64,000 nt of DNA from Alphaproteobacteria bacterium. Its GTDB lineage: Bacteria; Pseudomonadota; Alphaproteobacteria; Micavibrionales; Micavibrionaceae. Under the pieces are notes generated by a model. That model was not told the DNA's origin. It made no database searches and saw nothing but the letters and a program-made list of their open reading frames with translations. Where the stretch lies: positions 1 through 64,000 of the forward strand of contig JAGNLJ010000011.1 in assembly GCA_017999645.1 (NCBI GenBank). The letters are read 5' to 3'. This document shows, one piece after another, positions 54,922-63,021 of this stretch; the first letter of the stretch is position 1; each line of letters begins with the position of its first letter. The position numbers were made by a program, and so were the translations under genes.

Positions 54922-55877
54922 TTTTTCTTGTCGTAGGCATTGACGATCTTGCCGACAAGCGGGTGGCGGATGACGTCTTCCTTGGTGAAGTGAACGAACT
55001 TGATCTCATCGACATTCTCGAGAATTTCAACCGCATCACGCAGGCCGGACTTGATGCCGACGGGCAAGTCGGTTTGGGTCAGGTCGCCCGTAATCACCAT
55101 GCGCGAGGATTCGCCCATCCGCGTCAGGAACATTTTCATCTGCGTTGCAGTTGTGTTCTGCGCCTCATCGAGGATAACAAAGGCATTGCTGAGCGTGCGT
55201 CCGCGCATGAAGGCGAGCGGTGCAACTTCGATCTCGCCTGTTTCCATTTTCTTGACCAGCATGTCCATGGGCATCATGTCCTGAAGCGCGTCATAGATCG
55301 GGCGGAGGTAAGGATCGACTTTTTCTTTCATGTCTCCAGGCAGAAAGCCAAGACGTTCGCCCGCTTCAACAGCCGGGCGGCAGAAAATCAAACGCTCGAC
55401 CTCGCCGCTCAGGAACATGTTCACGGCGCTTGATACCGCGAGATAGGTTTTACCCGTGCCGGCAGGGCCAAGGCCGAACACCATCGCGTTTTCCTGGATC
55501 GTCTTGATATACAGCGCCTGGTTCGGCGAGCGCGGGCCGATTGTCTTTTTCTTCGTGTGAATGGCGAGCTTGTCGTCGTTCATTTCATATTTGCCGTTTT
55601 TACCGTTGGTTTTTTTGCTATCCAAAAAACGCAGGGCGGCGTCGATCTCCGCCGTGCCGACATCCTGATTTTTATTCAGCATCTCCCATAGAGAGTTTAA
55701 GACTTTGCCGGCTTTTTCGACAGAAGTTTTGTCACCAGACAATGTTAATTGATTGCCGCGATCTGAAATTGAAATTCCGAGCTTTTTTTCAAGGTGGGCG
55801 ATATGCGTGTTGCGCTCGCCGAAAAGGAGGGGAACCAGGTCGTTATTCCTGAACTCTAAAACTTGGTTTTCAGCCAA
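54918..55877 (-). CDS. ybeZ: PhoH-family ATPase (YbeZ)
   Basis: A 319-residue PhoH protein: an N-terminal KH-like part with GERNTHIAHLEKKLGI, then the ATPase with GPAGTGKTYLA (Walker A), ERLIFCRPAVEAGERLGFLPGD and FVILDEAQNTT (Walker B), and MVITGDLTQTDLP. It works with YbeY in RNA metabolism, and here it is coupled to it. Confidence 0.95.
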   Translation of the reverse strand: MAENQVLEFRNNDLVPLLFGERNTHIAHLEKKLGISISDRGNQLTLSGDKTSVEKAGKVLNSLWEMLNKNQDVGTAEIDAALRFLDSKKTNGKNGKYEMNDDKLAIHTKKKTIGPRSPNQALYIKTIQENAMVFGLGPAGTGKTYLAVSSAVNMFLSGEVERLIFCRPAVEAGERLGFLPGDMKEKVDPYLRPIYDALQDMMPMDMLVKKMETGEIEVAPLAFMRGRTLSNAFVILDEAQNTTATQMKMFLTRMGESSRMVITGDLTQTDLPVGIKSGLRDAVEILENVDEIKFVHFTKEDVIRHPLVGKIVNAYDKKK

Positions 55878-55947
55878 ATAGGCATCCTTTCAAGGTCAAT
55901 CTTATTATACAGCAATAAGGATTAAAATGTAAGAAAAGCCTGAACAA

Positions 55948-57321
55948 TCAAGCCCTAAGCACGGTTTCATGCTGTTTTATTGAGCCCGTCAGGGACTGGT
56001 CGAAACCCTCCTGTATGTGAACTTCGACGATCTGGCCCATCAGGCGTTCATTAGCCGTGACAAAAACTGACTGGTTATAAGGCGAGCGCCCCTGAATCTG
56101 GCCGGCGCGTTTGCCCTTGCGGTCGAGAAGCACGGGCAGGGTCAAGCCCACGCATTTCTTATTAAAGGCAATCTGCTGCTCAAGGATAAGAGCCTGCAGT
56201 TTCTGTAGACGCTCATTCGCAATCTTGCTGTGAACAAGGTTCTTCATGTTGGCAGCAGGCGTGCCCGGGCGTGCACTGTAAGTAAAAGAGTAGCAGGACG
56301 CAAAGCCTACATCGCGCACGAGCTGCATCGTTGCTTCATGATCTTCATCGGTTTCACCGGGAAAGCCGATAATAAAGTCTGATGAGAAGGCAATGTCAGG
56401 ACGCGCGGCGCGGAGACGGTCGATAACCCGGCGGTAGTCATCGGACGTGTGCTTGCGGTTCATGGCCTCCAGAATTTTGTCCGAGCCTGACTGAACCGGC
56501 AGGTGCAGGAACGGCATAAGCTTCTCGACGCTGCCATGCGTTTCGATCAGTTCGTCATCCATATCGCGCGGGTGCGAGGTCGTGTAGCGGATGCGCTCGA
56601 GACCATCCATTTCGGCCAGCGTTTTGATCAAACAGCCCAGACCCCAGACTTTCCCATCCGGTCCTTCACCATGGAAGGCATTGACGTTCTGACCCAGCAG
56701 CGTGATTTCCTTCGATCCACCTTCAACCAGTCTCTTAGCTTCAGCCAATATCTTGCTTACATCACGGGAATATTCAGAGCCACGCGTATAGGGCACCACG
56801 CAAAAGGTGCAGAACTTGTCGCACCCTTCCTGGATCGAAAGAAACGCGGATGGGCCGGTGCTCTGGTGCTCCTCTGGCAGATAATCGAATTTAGATTCAG
56901 CCGGGAAGTCCGTGTTTATAATCCGGTTTTTGCCATACGCGCCCGTGGCCTTCGCGACCATTTCAGGGAGTTCATGATACGTTTGCGGTCCGAAAACCAT
57001 ATCGACGTAAGGTGCGCGCTCGGCGATGAAGGCACCTTCAGCCTGCGCCACACAGCCCGCCACGGCCATGATCATCCTGCCACCGTCTTCCTTTTTCTTG
57101 TCCTGATGCTCGCGGAGGCGGCCAAGTTCGGAAAAAACTTTATCGGTGGCTTTTTCGCGGATGTGGCAGGTGTTCAGGATAACCATATCCGCGCCATCCG
57201 GCGTATCCACGGCTTTATAGCCCAGCGGAGCCAGCACATCGGCCATCCGGTTGCTGTCATAGACATTCATCTGGCAGCCCCAGGTCTTGATAAACAGCTT
57301 CTTTTGCGCGTGTTCGGTCAT
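55948..57321 (-). CDS. miaB: tRNA-2-methylthio-N6-dimethylallyladenosine synthase
   Basis: A 457-residue radical-SAM methylthiotransferase. It has the N-terminal UPF0004 domain with cluster Cys (KTWGCQMNVYDS, ILNTCHIREKA, VAGCVAQ), the radical SAM motif CDKFCTFCVVPYTRG, and a C-terminal TRAM domain. It methylthiolates i6A37 in tRNA. It is upstream of phoH in the same direction, the usual order. Confidence 0.97.
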   Translation of the reverse strand: MTEHAQKKLFIKTWGCQMNVYDSNRMADVLAPLGYKAVDTPDGADMVILNTCHIREKATDKVFSELGRLREHQDKKKEDGGRMIMAVAGCVAQAEGAFIAERAPYVDMVFGPQTYHELPEMVAKATGAYGKNRIINTDFPAESKFDYLPEEHQSTGPSAFLSIQEGCDKFCTFCVVPYTRGSEYSRDVSKILAEAKRLVEGGSKEITLLGQNVNAFHGEGPDGKVWGLGCLIKTLAEMDGLERIRYTTSHPRDMDDELIETHGSVEKLMPFLHLPVQSGSDKILEAMNRKHTSDDYRRVIDRLRAARPDIAFSSDFIIGFPGETDEDHEATMQLVRDVGFASCYSFTYSARPGTPAANMKNLVHSKIANERLQKLQALILEQQIAFNKKCVGLTLPVLLDRKGKRAGQIQGRSPYNQSVFVTANERLMGQIVEVHIQEGFDQSLTGSIKQHETVLRA

Positions 57322-57419
57322 GCGGTTTCCGTAGCAGGAATGGGGTCAAAAAACAAACATATTGCAGGAAAATGGCCATTATAATATGACATGAGCCTTC
57401 GGATTCTGAGGAGCGGTGT

Positions 57420-57947
57420 ATGAAAAGAGTGTTTTTGTTTGTTCTGGCGGGCGTTGTAATGCTGCCGTCATTGGCTTTTGCCGAGCTTGAGCTCACCGTT
57501 AACCCCAATAAGCAACCGGGCAGAAAATGCTACAGCGCCGCCGAAGCCGAGGCCGAGCAGGGCATCCGTATCCATAGCGAACTGATGGTCATTGGCCTCA
57601 ACTGCAACCACATGGGCAAGCGCCACGGCCAGCCGCTTTATTCCATGTACCGGGAATTCACTGCCAGGTACGGAGATTTGTTTGCGCAGTACGAAACTAT
57701 CCTGATCGATTATTTCAAAATTAACGGCGACCCGAAACCTGTTGCCACTTTGAACACTCTGCGCACCAGCTTCGCTAATAAAATTTCAAATGACGCCGCC
57801 AAGGCAAGACCCGACATTTTCTGCTCGCAATATGCGCCCCGCGTTTTAAAGGCCGCGGAAATGCGCAAGGAAGATGTGCGTAAATGGGCGGCGACGATCT
57901 ACCCGTCGCACCCGGTTTCGCAACCTGCGTGCAAGCCCGGGAAATAA
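57420..57947 (+). CDS. Secreted protein of unknown function
   Basis: A 175-residue protein with a clear signal peptide (about 1-21, cut after AFA). The mature part has a GRKCYSAAEAEAEQGIRIHSELMVIGLNCN motif, and Cys pairs suit a disulphide-stabilised periplasmic protein. Its C-terminal end has FCSQYAPRVLKAA and a QPACKPGK tail. No family name is known to me. It is transcribed divergently from miaB. Confidence 0.85.
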   Translation: MKRVFLFVLAGVVMLPSLAFAELELTVNPNKQPGRKCYSAAEAEAEQGIRIHSELMVIGLNCNHMGKRHGQPLYSMYREFTARYGDLFAQYETILIDYFKINGDPKPVATLNTLRTSFANKISNDAAKARPDIFCSQYAPRVLKAAEMRKEDVRKWAATIYPSHPVSQPACKPGK

Positions 57948-57954
57948 AAAATCC

Positions 57955-57963
57955 TTATCCACA
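57955..57963 (+). promoter_or_regulatory. Single perfect DnaA box
   Basis: TTATCCACA, an exact match to the DnaA-box consensus, lies eight bases after the stop of the secreted protein gene, in the region leading to the giant coiled-coil gene. One isolated box can occur by chance. Confidence 0.3.
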
Positions 57964-57997
57964 GAAGTCAGGCTTTTTCACCGTAACTCCCGGGGAA

Positions 57998-58021
57998 TAT
58001 TCACGTTTGTTAATGTGAATA
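57998..58021. promoter_or_regulatory. Inverted repeat upstream of the coiled-coil gene
   Basis: TATTCAC-N10-GTGAATA is a perfect 7-base interrupted palindrome about 116 bases before the start of the 1254-residue protein. The geometry fits an operator for a dimeric regulator. No binder is known. Confidence 0.45.
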
Positions 58022-58136
58022 ACTTTTCCGCTTTTTCTTGAATGCGCGCATGTGCCGTGGCCTATTCAGGATGTCTCAAAATAATGCGTTCCAACCCACG
58101 CCTGTGCCGCTTCACAGGAACAAGGAGCTTTAATCT

Positions 58137-61100
58137 ATGTCTGAACTTTCCGCCCTCAAAAAAATCCCCGAGATCCAACAAGACGATACACAAGTCGATC
58201 TGAAAACGGATCTGCGAGCGGAACGTACAAAAGATTTGCGGAAAAAAGCGTCCAGCATTGGCGGTTTGAAAATCACGTCGGTTTCTGCGGCTCCCGCCCA
58301 GCCTCAAACTCAATCTCAGCCACAGGCGAGCAAGCCCAAAGCCGAGGAAAAAGAAACGTTCGACCTCGATGAAGAATCGGTCCTCGTTCTCAGTCCCGCG
58401 GCGCGCGTGCCGATGGCGCGTATCGGCGTTATCATCAAGGCGGTTTATATTGCGGCTGGCGCATTGACGGCTGTCTGGGTCGTTTATTCCCTTGGCTTTA
58501 TCGCGGTCAGCGGCGCCGCCAATCCCAACGAACTTGGCGGCATGCTTGCAGGAATGCTGGCGCCCCCGGCGATGCTGTGGCTGTTGCTCTCCGTTCTGCA
58601 TCGCCGCTCGGACGTCCATCAATATTCGCAGGCCCTGCGCACGGAACTGCAGTCGCTCCTGTTCCCCTCTGCGGAAACAGGCCAGCTCATCAATAAAGAC
58701 ATCGAGCGTCTCTGCGCTCAGGCCGCCGAAATTTCTTCGGCATCGAAAACGGTTCTGAAATCGCTCCAGCGCGCCCGTCAGGGTCTGCGCGTCGAGATGC
58801 GTGATTTCTCCGGCGTTTCGAAAAAAGCCGAATTCCACATCGACCGTCTTGCGGAATCCCTGCAGGAAAAAGCCGCAAAATTGAAAACGCTCACCGACGA
58901 GATCGAGCAGCGCACAGCAAGCATCGATGCAAAAGCGCAGGCAGGTGCTGAAGCCTGGGATCAGGCAACGCTTAAAATTCTTGAGCGTGCGGGCGAAATG
59001 GAATCCTCGCTCGGTAAAGGCGCGGATAAAATTCTCGGCGCGGCGGACAAAGCAGGCGAGCGCACGAGCGATATCGAATCCAGCCTCAACAAGAGCTATG
59101 AAGGTCTTAATGAGATCGTCGACCGTGTGGCCGAGCGTCTCAAGGGCCTGGGTTCGCAGTTCAGGGACCACACCGAAAATCTGGCATCAGTCGTCGGCAA
59201 TGTCGGCTCCGAAACCGAGAAGCTTGCCGTCATGATGACGTCGGGCGTCGAAAACCTCGAGGCCGTTACCGACCGCACGATTGACGCCATGAACCGCTCG
59301 ACCGAAACCATCGGTCAGCACAAGGACGCCCTCGATCTCGGCGCGCAATCCATCGCCGAGCAGGCCGAGAAAATCGTCGGCTCCATCGATGTCAGCATCA
59401 AAAAACTGGATGACGCCGTCGAAGGCGTGGTCCAGAAAACAGGCGATCTTTCCGTTCGTCTCGATGAAAAAACCGTTGCGCTTCATGATGTCATTAAAGG
59501 CATTACGAAAGAAGCCGATGGCATCGAGCAGGCCGGTGAGCATGCGGCCAACAAGCTTGGGGAAGCATTGTCCGTCGCTGTTTCGGGTGCGGAATCCATC
59601 AACTCCGCCGTTCGCCGCGCCATGGAAAACGTAGAAAAAACCAGCACGAACGCAAAAGAACAGGCCGAAAGCCTTATGGCGCAGACACAGGAAAAAGTCG
59701 TCGAGCTCAACAAGGCTGGCGAAAACAATCTCGAGAGCATCAAGAGCATGGTCGAGATGCTTGAGAAAAGCCGCGGCAGCATCGCCGAGGTTACGGAATC
59801 AACGCAACTTAATGTCACGAAACTCGCGGCGACTATCGAAGACCAGAGTGAAAAACTCAATCTTTCCGCCGTCAGCTTATCCGAACGCGTTGAGAAAGTA
59901 CGCGAAACGCTTGAGGAACCCGTCAAGGAACTTCAGGCTGCCGTACGCAATGCCGACGAACGTCACGAAGCGATTGAAACCATCCTGACGCGCCGCGTTG
60001 CCGAACTGAACGATGCAAGCGAAAAAGCCTCGGCCAGCGCCGAGAATATCCGCACTATCCTGCGCGTTCAGGCGCAGGAAATCTCGACTCTGTCGGGTCA
60101 GGTCGCGGGTCATGCGCGCACGATCAACGAGCAGATGATGCTCCAGAAGGATGCGCTGTCCGGCCAGGTTTCGGATTGCATGCAGAGCGTTGAGAAAATT
60201 GCCGAGTCCCTCGGCGTTCAGGCGAAAAACCTGCACGACGTTTCAGGCACAGCAAAAGAAGATGTTTCCACGCTCCGCGATGAAATCTCGACGCGCTGTC
60301 AGGAAATTTCCGAATTCACGACCAAAGCCTTCACTCAACTCGTCGAGATCGATGAATCGCTCAACGATAAAATCCTGCTGCTCCGTCAGCAGGCCGATAC
60401 GGCGGCGGATTCCATCCTTAAGGTCCGCGAAAGCCTCGTCGAAACGGCGCAGGACATGGAGCCTGTCTGTGAAAAGGCCCTGCAGGGCGCTGAATCGGTC
60501 AATACGCGCTTCGAAGCGTTGAAAGCCGGATTCGACGTCACCGCCACCAGCAATCTTTCGAAGCTTCAGCAGATCGGCAATGTCTTTGACGAGCGCCTGC
60601 ATTCTCTTAAATCGGGCTCCGACGATGCTTCGCGTCTTCTGCGCACATCCAGCGAAGATCTGCGCGAGCGCGTAGCAGATATCGAAAGCGCTTCGAACTC
60701 CGCCAGCGATAAAATGCGTGAAATCGCACAATCTATCGAAGGCCAGTCCTCGGACATCCACCTTCTTACCGACCAGGCATTGCTCAAGGTCGAGGCCATT
60801 CAAAAAGCCATCAACGAGCAGTTCCAGGAATTCTCGGCGTCAGTCGGACAGGCCGTGGCGCAGCTCAAGGATGCGGGTGATGAATTCGTCACTAATTCCC
60901 GCGCTGTTCATGACGAAGCAGAAAAAGCCCGTGAAAGCTTCGAGTTGGCCGGCGAGCAGGTGCGCGAGGAAACGCGCTCTCTGTCCGAACAGGCCGAAGA
61001 TGTCACAATCCGCGCCGAAACCATGGCCACCCGCGTCCGCAGGGAAGCGGAAGGATTGCTGGAAAGCGCGACAGAAAGCCTCTCCGAACTCAGGAAGGCA

Positions 61101-61901
61101 GGCGATACGTTTGCGATCCGCGCGCATGAAGTCGGCGAGCAGATGAAAGCCTCGCAGCAGACCACCGAAAGCTACAGCCGCGACCTGAAATCACAGGCCG
61201 CCGCCGTTGCCGACCTTACCTCGCAATCCGCGCAGGAACTCGGCCAGGTGGTTTCGGTTCTTACCTCCAAGATGGACGATGTCGGCAAATCGGCTGGCAA
61301 CGTTATCAAACAGGTCGAAAAAGCCGGCGACCGTCTCTCGACGGAATCTGAACGCCTCGTGCATGTCTCGAGCGCTGCGCTCGAAGCTGCGAAAGACGCC
61401 GCCGTTACCTTCGGCCGCCAGTCGGAATCGCTGTTCAAGGCATCGCAGGATGCCGCGCAGTTCGTCCGCGAGATCGAGGGCGCAGGTTCGAAATCTCAGC
61501 GCGATGCCTTCCTCACATCGTCGAAATTTATTATCGAGAGCCTGTACTCGCTCTCGGTCGATGTTTCGCGCCTTATGGATGGCGACATCTCCGAGAAAAA
61601 CTGGAAGGCGTTCCAGAAAGGCGATGTTGCCGCCTTCACACGGCGACTGGTTGCCCTCGGCGACGAATGGCCGGTCGACAAGGCGCGCGAGAAATTCGGC
61701 AAGGATTCTGAATTCCGCACCTTCGTCCAGCGTTACTTGCGCCAGTTCGAGGAAATGTACGACCAGGCCGTGGATACCGACCATGGGGCGCTGCTCAGCA
61801 CCACCATCGGCTCCAGCGAAGTGGCAAGGCTGTACCAGTTCCTTTGCCAGGTCGCAGGCCGCGATTCCCGCCTTGGCCGCGAGAACCTGAAGGCTGCATA
61901 A
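58137..61901 (+). CDS. Giant membrane-anchored coiled-coil protein
   Basis: A 1254-residue protein: a ~95-residue cytoplasmic N-terminus with a Pro/Gln-rich part, two membrane helices at about 96-124 and 134-154, then about 950 residues of heptad-like coiled coil, rich in Glu, Lys, Ala and Ser. A compact C-terminal domain follows (from SSKFIIESLYSLSVDVSRLM to the end). The layout recalls the polarity factor TipN (two helices plus a long coiled coil), although no sequence match to TipN can be claimed. GGAGC precedes the ATG. Confidence 0.9.
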   Translation: MSELSALKKIPEIQQDDTQVDLKTDLRAERTKDLRKKASSIGGLKITSVSAAPAQPQTQSQPQASKPKAEEKETFDLDEESVLVLSPAARVPMARIGVIIKAVYIAAGALTAVWVVYSLGFIAVSGAANPNELGGMLAGMLAPPAMLWLLLSVLHRRSDVHQYSQALRTELQSLLFPSAETGQLINKDIERLCAQAAEISSASKTVLKSLQRARQGLRVEMRDFSGVSKKAEFHIDRLAESLQEKAAKLKTLTDEIEQRTASIDAKAQAGAEAWDQATLKILERAGEMESSLGKGADKILGAADKAGERTSDIESSLNKSYEGLNEIVDRVAERLKGLGSQFRDHTENLASVVGNVGSETEKLAVMMTSGVENLEAVTDRTIDAMNRSTETIGQHKDALDLGAQSIAEQAEKIVGSIDVSIKKLDDAVEGVVQKTGDLSVRLDEKTVALHDVIKGITKEADGIEQAGEHAANKLGEALSVAVSGAESINSAVRRAMENVEKTSTNAKEQAESLMAQTQEKVVELNKAGENNLESIKSMVEMLEKSRGSIAEVTESTQLNVTKLAATIEDQSEKLNLSAVSLSERVEKVRETLEEPVKELQAAVRNADERHEAIETILTRRVAELNDASEKASASAENIRTILRVQAQEISTLSGQVAGHARTINEQMMLQKDALSGQVSDCMQSVEKIAESLGVQAKNLHDVSGTAKEDVSTLRDEISTRCQEISEFTTKAFTQLVEIDESLNDKILLLRQQADTAADSILKVRESLVETAQDMEPVCEKALQGAESVNTRFEALKAGFDVTATSNLSKLQQIGNVFDERLHSLKSGSDDASRLLRTSSEDLRERVADIESASNSASDKMREIAQSIEGQSSDIHLLTDQALLKVEAIQKAINEQFQEFSASVGQAVAQLKDAGDEFVTNSRAVHDEAEKARESFELAGEQVREETRSLSEQAEDVTIRAETMATRVRREAEGLLESATESLSELRKAGDTFAIRAHEVGEQMKASQQTTESYSRDLKSQAAAVADLTSQSAQELGQVVSVLTSKMDDVGKSAGNVIKQVEKAGDRLSTESERLVHVSSAALEAAKDAAVTFGRQSESLFKASQDAAQFVREIEGAGSKSQRDAFLTSSKFIIESLYSLSVDVSRLMDGDISEKNWKAFQKGDVAAFTRRLVALGDEWPVDKAREKFGKDSEFRTFVQRYLRQFEEMYDQAVDTDHGALLSTTIGSSEVARLYQFLCQVAGRDSRLGRENLKAA

Positions 61902-61994
61902 GCATTTCCTGAAAAACGGTTGATTCCGGGGACCAAAGCCATAATAATGGCTTTGGTTTCAAGTGCTTCCCACAGGGTATCAAGTCAGGACTTC

Positions 61995-62936
61995 ATGAGC
62001 GCCATTGTTAAAACAAAGTTTTGTCAGGGGATATCCGACATATCCGACAGCTATATGGGCTTTATCATCGACCAGTGGGGCGTGCTCCATGACGGCGAGC
62101 GGCCTTATCCAGGCGTTCTGGATTGCCTGAAGGAACTCAAGAACCGCAACAAGCACATCATTATTCTGTCCAATTCCGGCAAGCGCTCGGAGCAGAACAA
62201 GGAGCGCCTGAAAAAAATCGGCATCGGCCCGGGGCTGTACGACGAGCTCATTACCTCCGGCGAATTGGCCTGGCAGGGTATGAAGAACCAGGACGATGGC
62301 TTCTTCAAAGGCCTCGGCAAAAAGGTCTACATCATAAGCCGCGGCGGCGACCGCTCCATTGTTGATGACCTCGATCTTGAAGTTGTCGAGGACATCAAGA
62401 AGGCAACATTCCTCGTCATCAGCGGTGCCGACTCGCCGGAAATGTCGCTCGAAGATTACGAGCCGGTTCTCAAAGAAGCCGCCCGTAAGCAGATCAAGGC
62501 ACTATGCGCCAATCCCGACAGCTTAGGGGTCATGGGCAACCAGAACATCATGGGCCCGGGAACGCTCGCGCGGCGTTACCAGGATTTCGGCGGCGTCGTG
62601 CATTATATGGGCAAGCCGCACCAGCCTATCTTCCAGCATTGCATCCGCCAGCTGCAGGCCAAGGAAATTTATCCCGGCCAGACGATTGTCATAGGTGATA
62701 CGATGGCGCACGACATTCTCGGTGGTAATCTCGTAAACATCGATACATGCCTCGTGAAATGCGGCCTGCACGCGCCGACTTTTGTGAATGCGACAACACC
62801 GGGGCAGGTGAACCGCGCACTGACGCTGCTCGTTAATCAGTACAACAGCGTCCGTCCGAAATACCTTGTCGAAACCCTGAAATGGGGACGCGCGCTTCCG
62901 GACCGCAAGCACAAGAAACGCGCGGTTAAGAAGTAA
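61995..62936 (+). CDS. HAD-superfamily hydrolase, TIGR01459/NagD-like
   Basis: About 313 residues of HAD subfamily IIA: IIDQWGVLHDGERPYPGV (nucleophile Asp in D-x-WGV), ILSNSGKRSEQN (motif II Ser), GKPHQPIFQHCIRQL (motif III Lys) and VIGDTMAHDILGGNL (motif IV Asp). The DxWGV form marks the TIGR01459 group common in alphaproteobacteria. The substrate is unknown. ATGs at 61920 and 61950 are in frame, but the one at 61995 has AGGA close by. Confidence 0.9.
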   Translation: MSAIVKTKFCQGISDISDSYMGFIIDQWGVLHDGERPYPGVLDCLKELKNRNKHIIILSNSGKRSEQNKERLKKIGIGPGLYDELITSGELAWQGMKNQDDGFFKGLGKKVYIISRGGDRSIVDDLDLEVVEDIKKATFLVISGADSPEMSLEDYEPVLKEAARKQIKALCANPDSLGVMGNQNIMGPGTLARRYQDFGGVVHYMGKPHQPIFQHCIRQLQAKEIYPGQTIVIGDTMAHDILGGNLVNIDTCLVKCGLHAPTFVNATTPGQVNRALTLLVNQYNSVRPKYLVETLKWGRALPDRKHKKRAVKK

Positions 62937-62943
62937 TCCACTT

Positions 62944-63016
62944 CGTCATTGCGAGCGATAGCGAAGCAATCCAGAAAAAATGGATTGCCGCGTCGCTTAC
63001 GCTCCTCGCAATGACG
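62944..63016. repeat. Dispersed palindromic repeat, copy 3
   Basis: CGTCATTGCGAGCG to CTCGCAATGACG, with inner GCAATCCAG and TGGATTGC arms around AAAAAA. It is the shortest and most symmetric of the three copies. It sits between the convergent HAD and patatin genes and may serve as a terminator for both. Confidence 0.9.
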
Positions 63017-63021
63017 GAGAT

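Noticed and set aside
58062-59171. 369-residue ORF on the minus strand
   Set aside because: Antisense to the coiled-coil gene; composition rich in Arg, Phe and Cys is typical of a reverse-frame shadow of GC-rich coding DNA.
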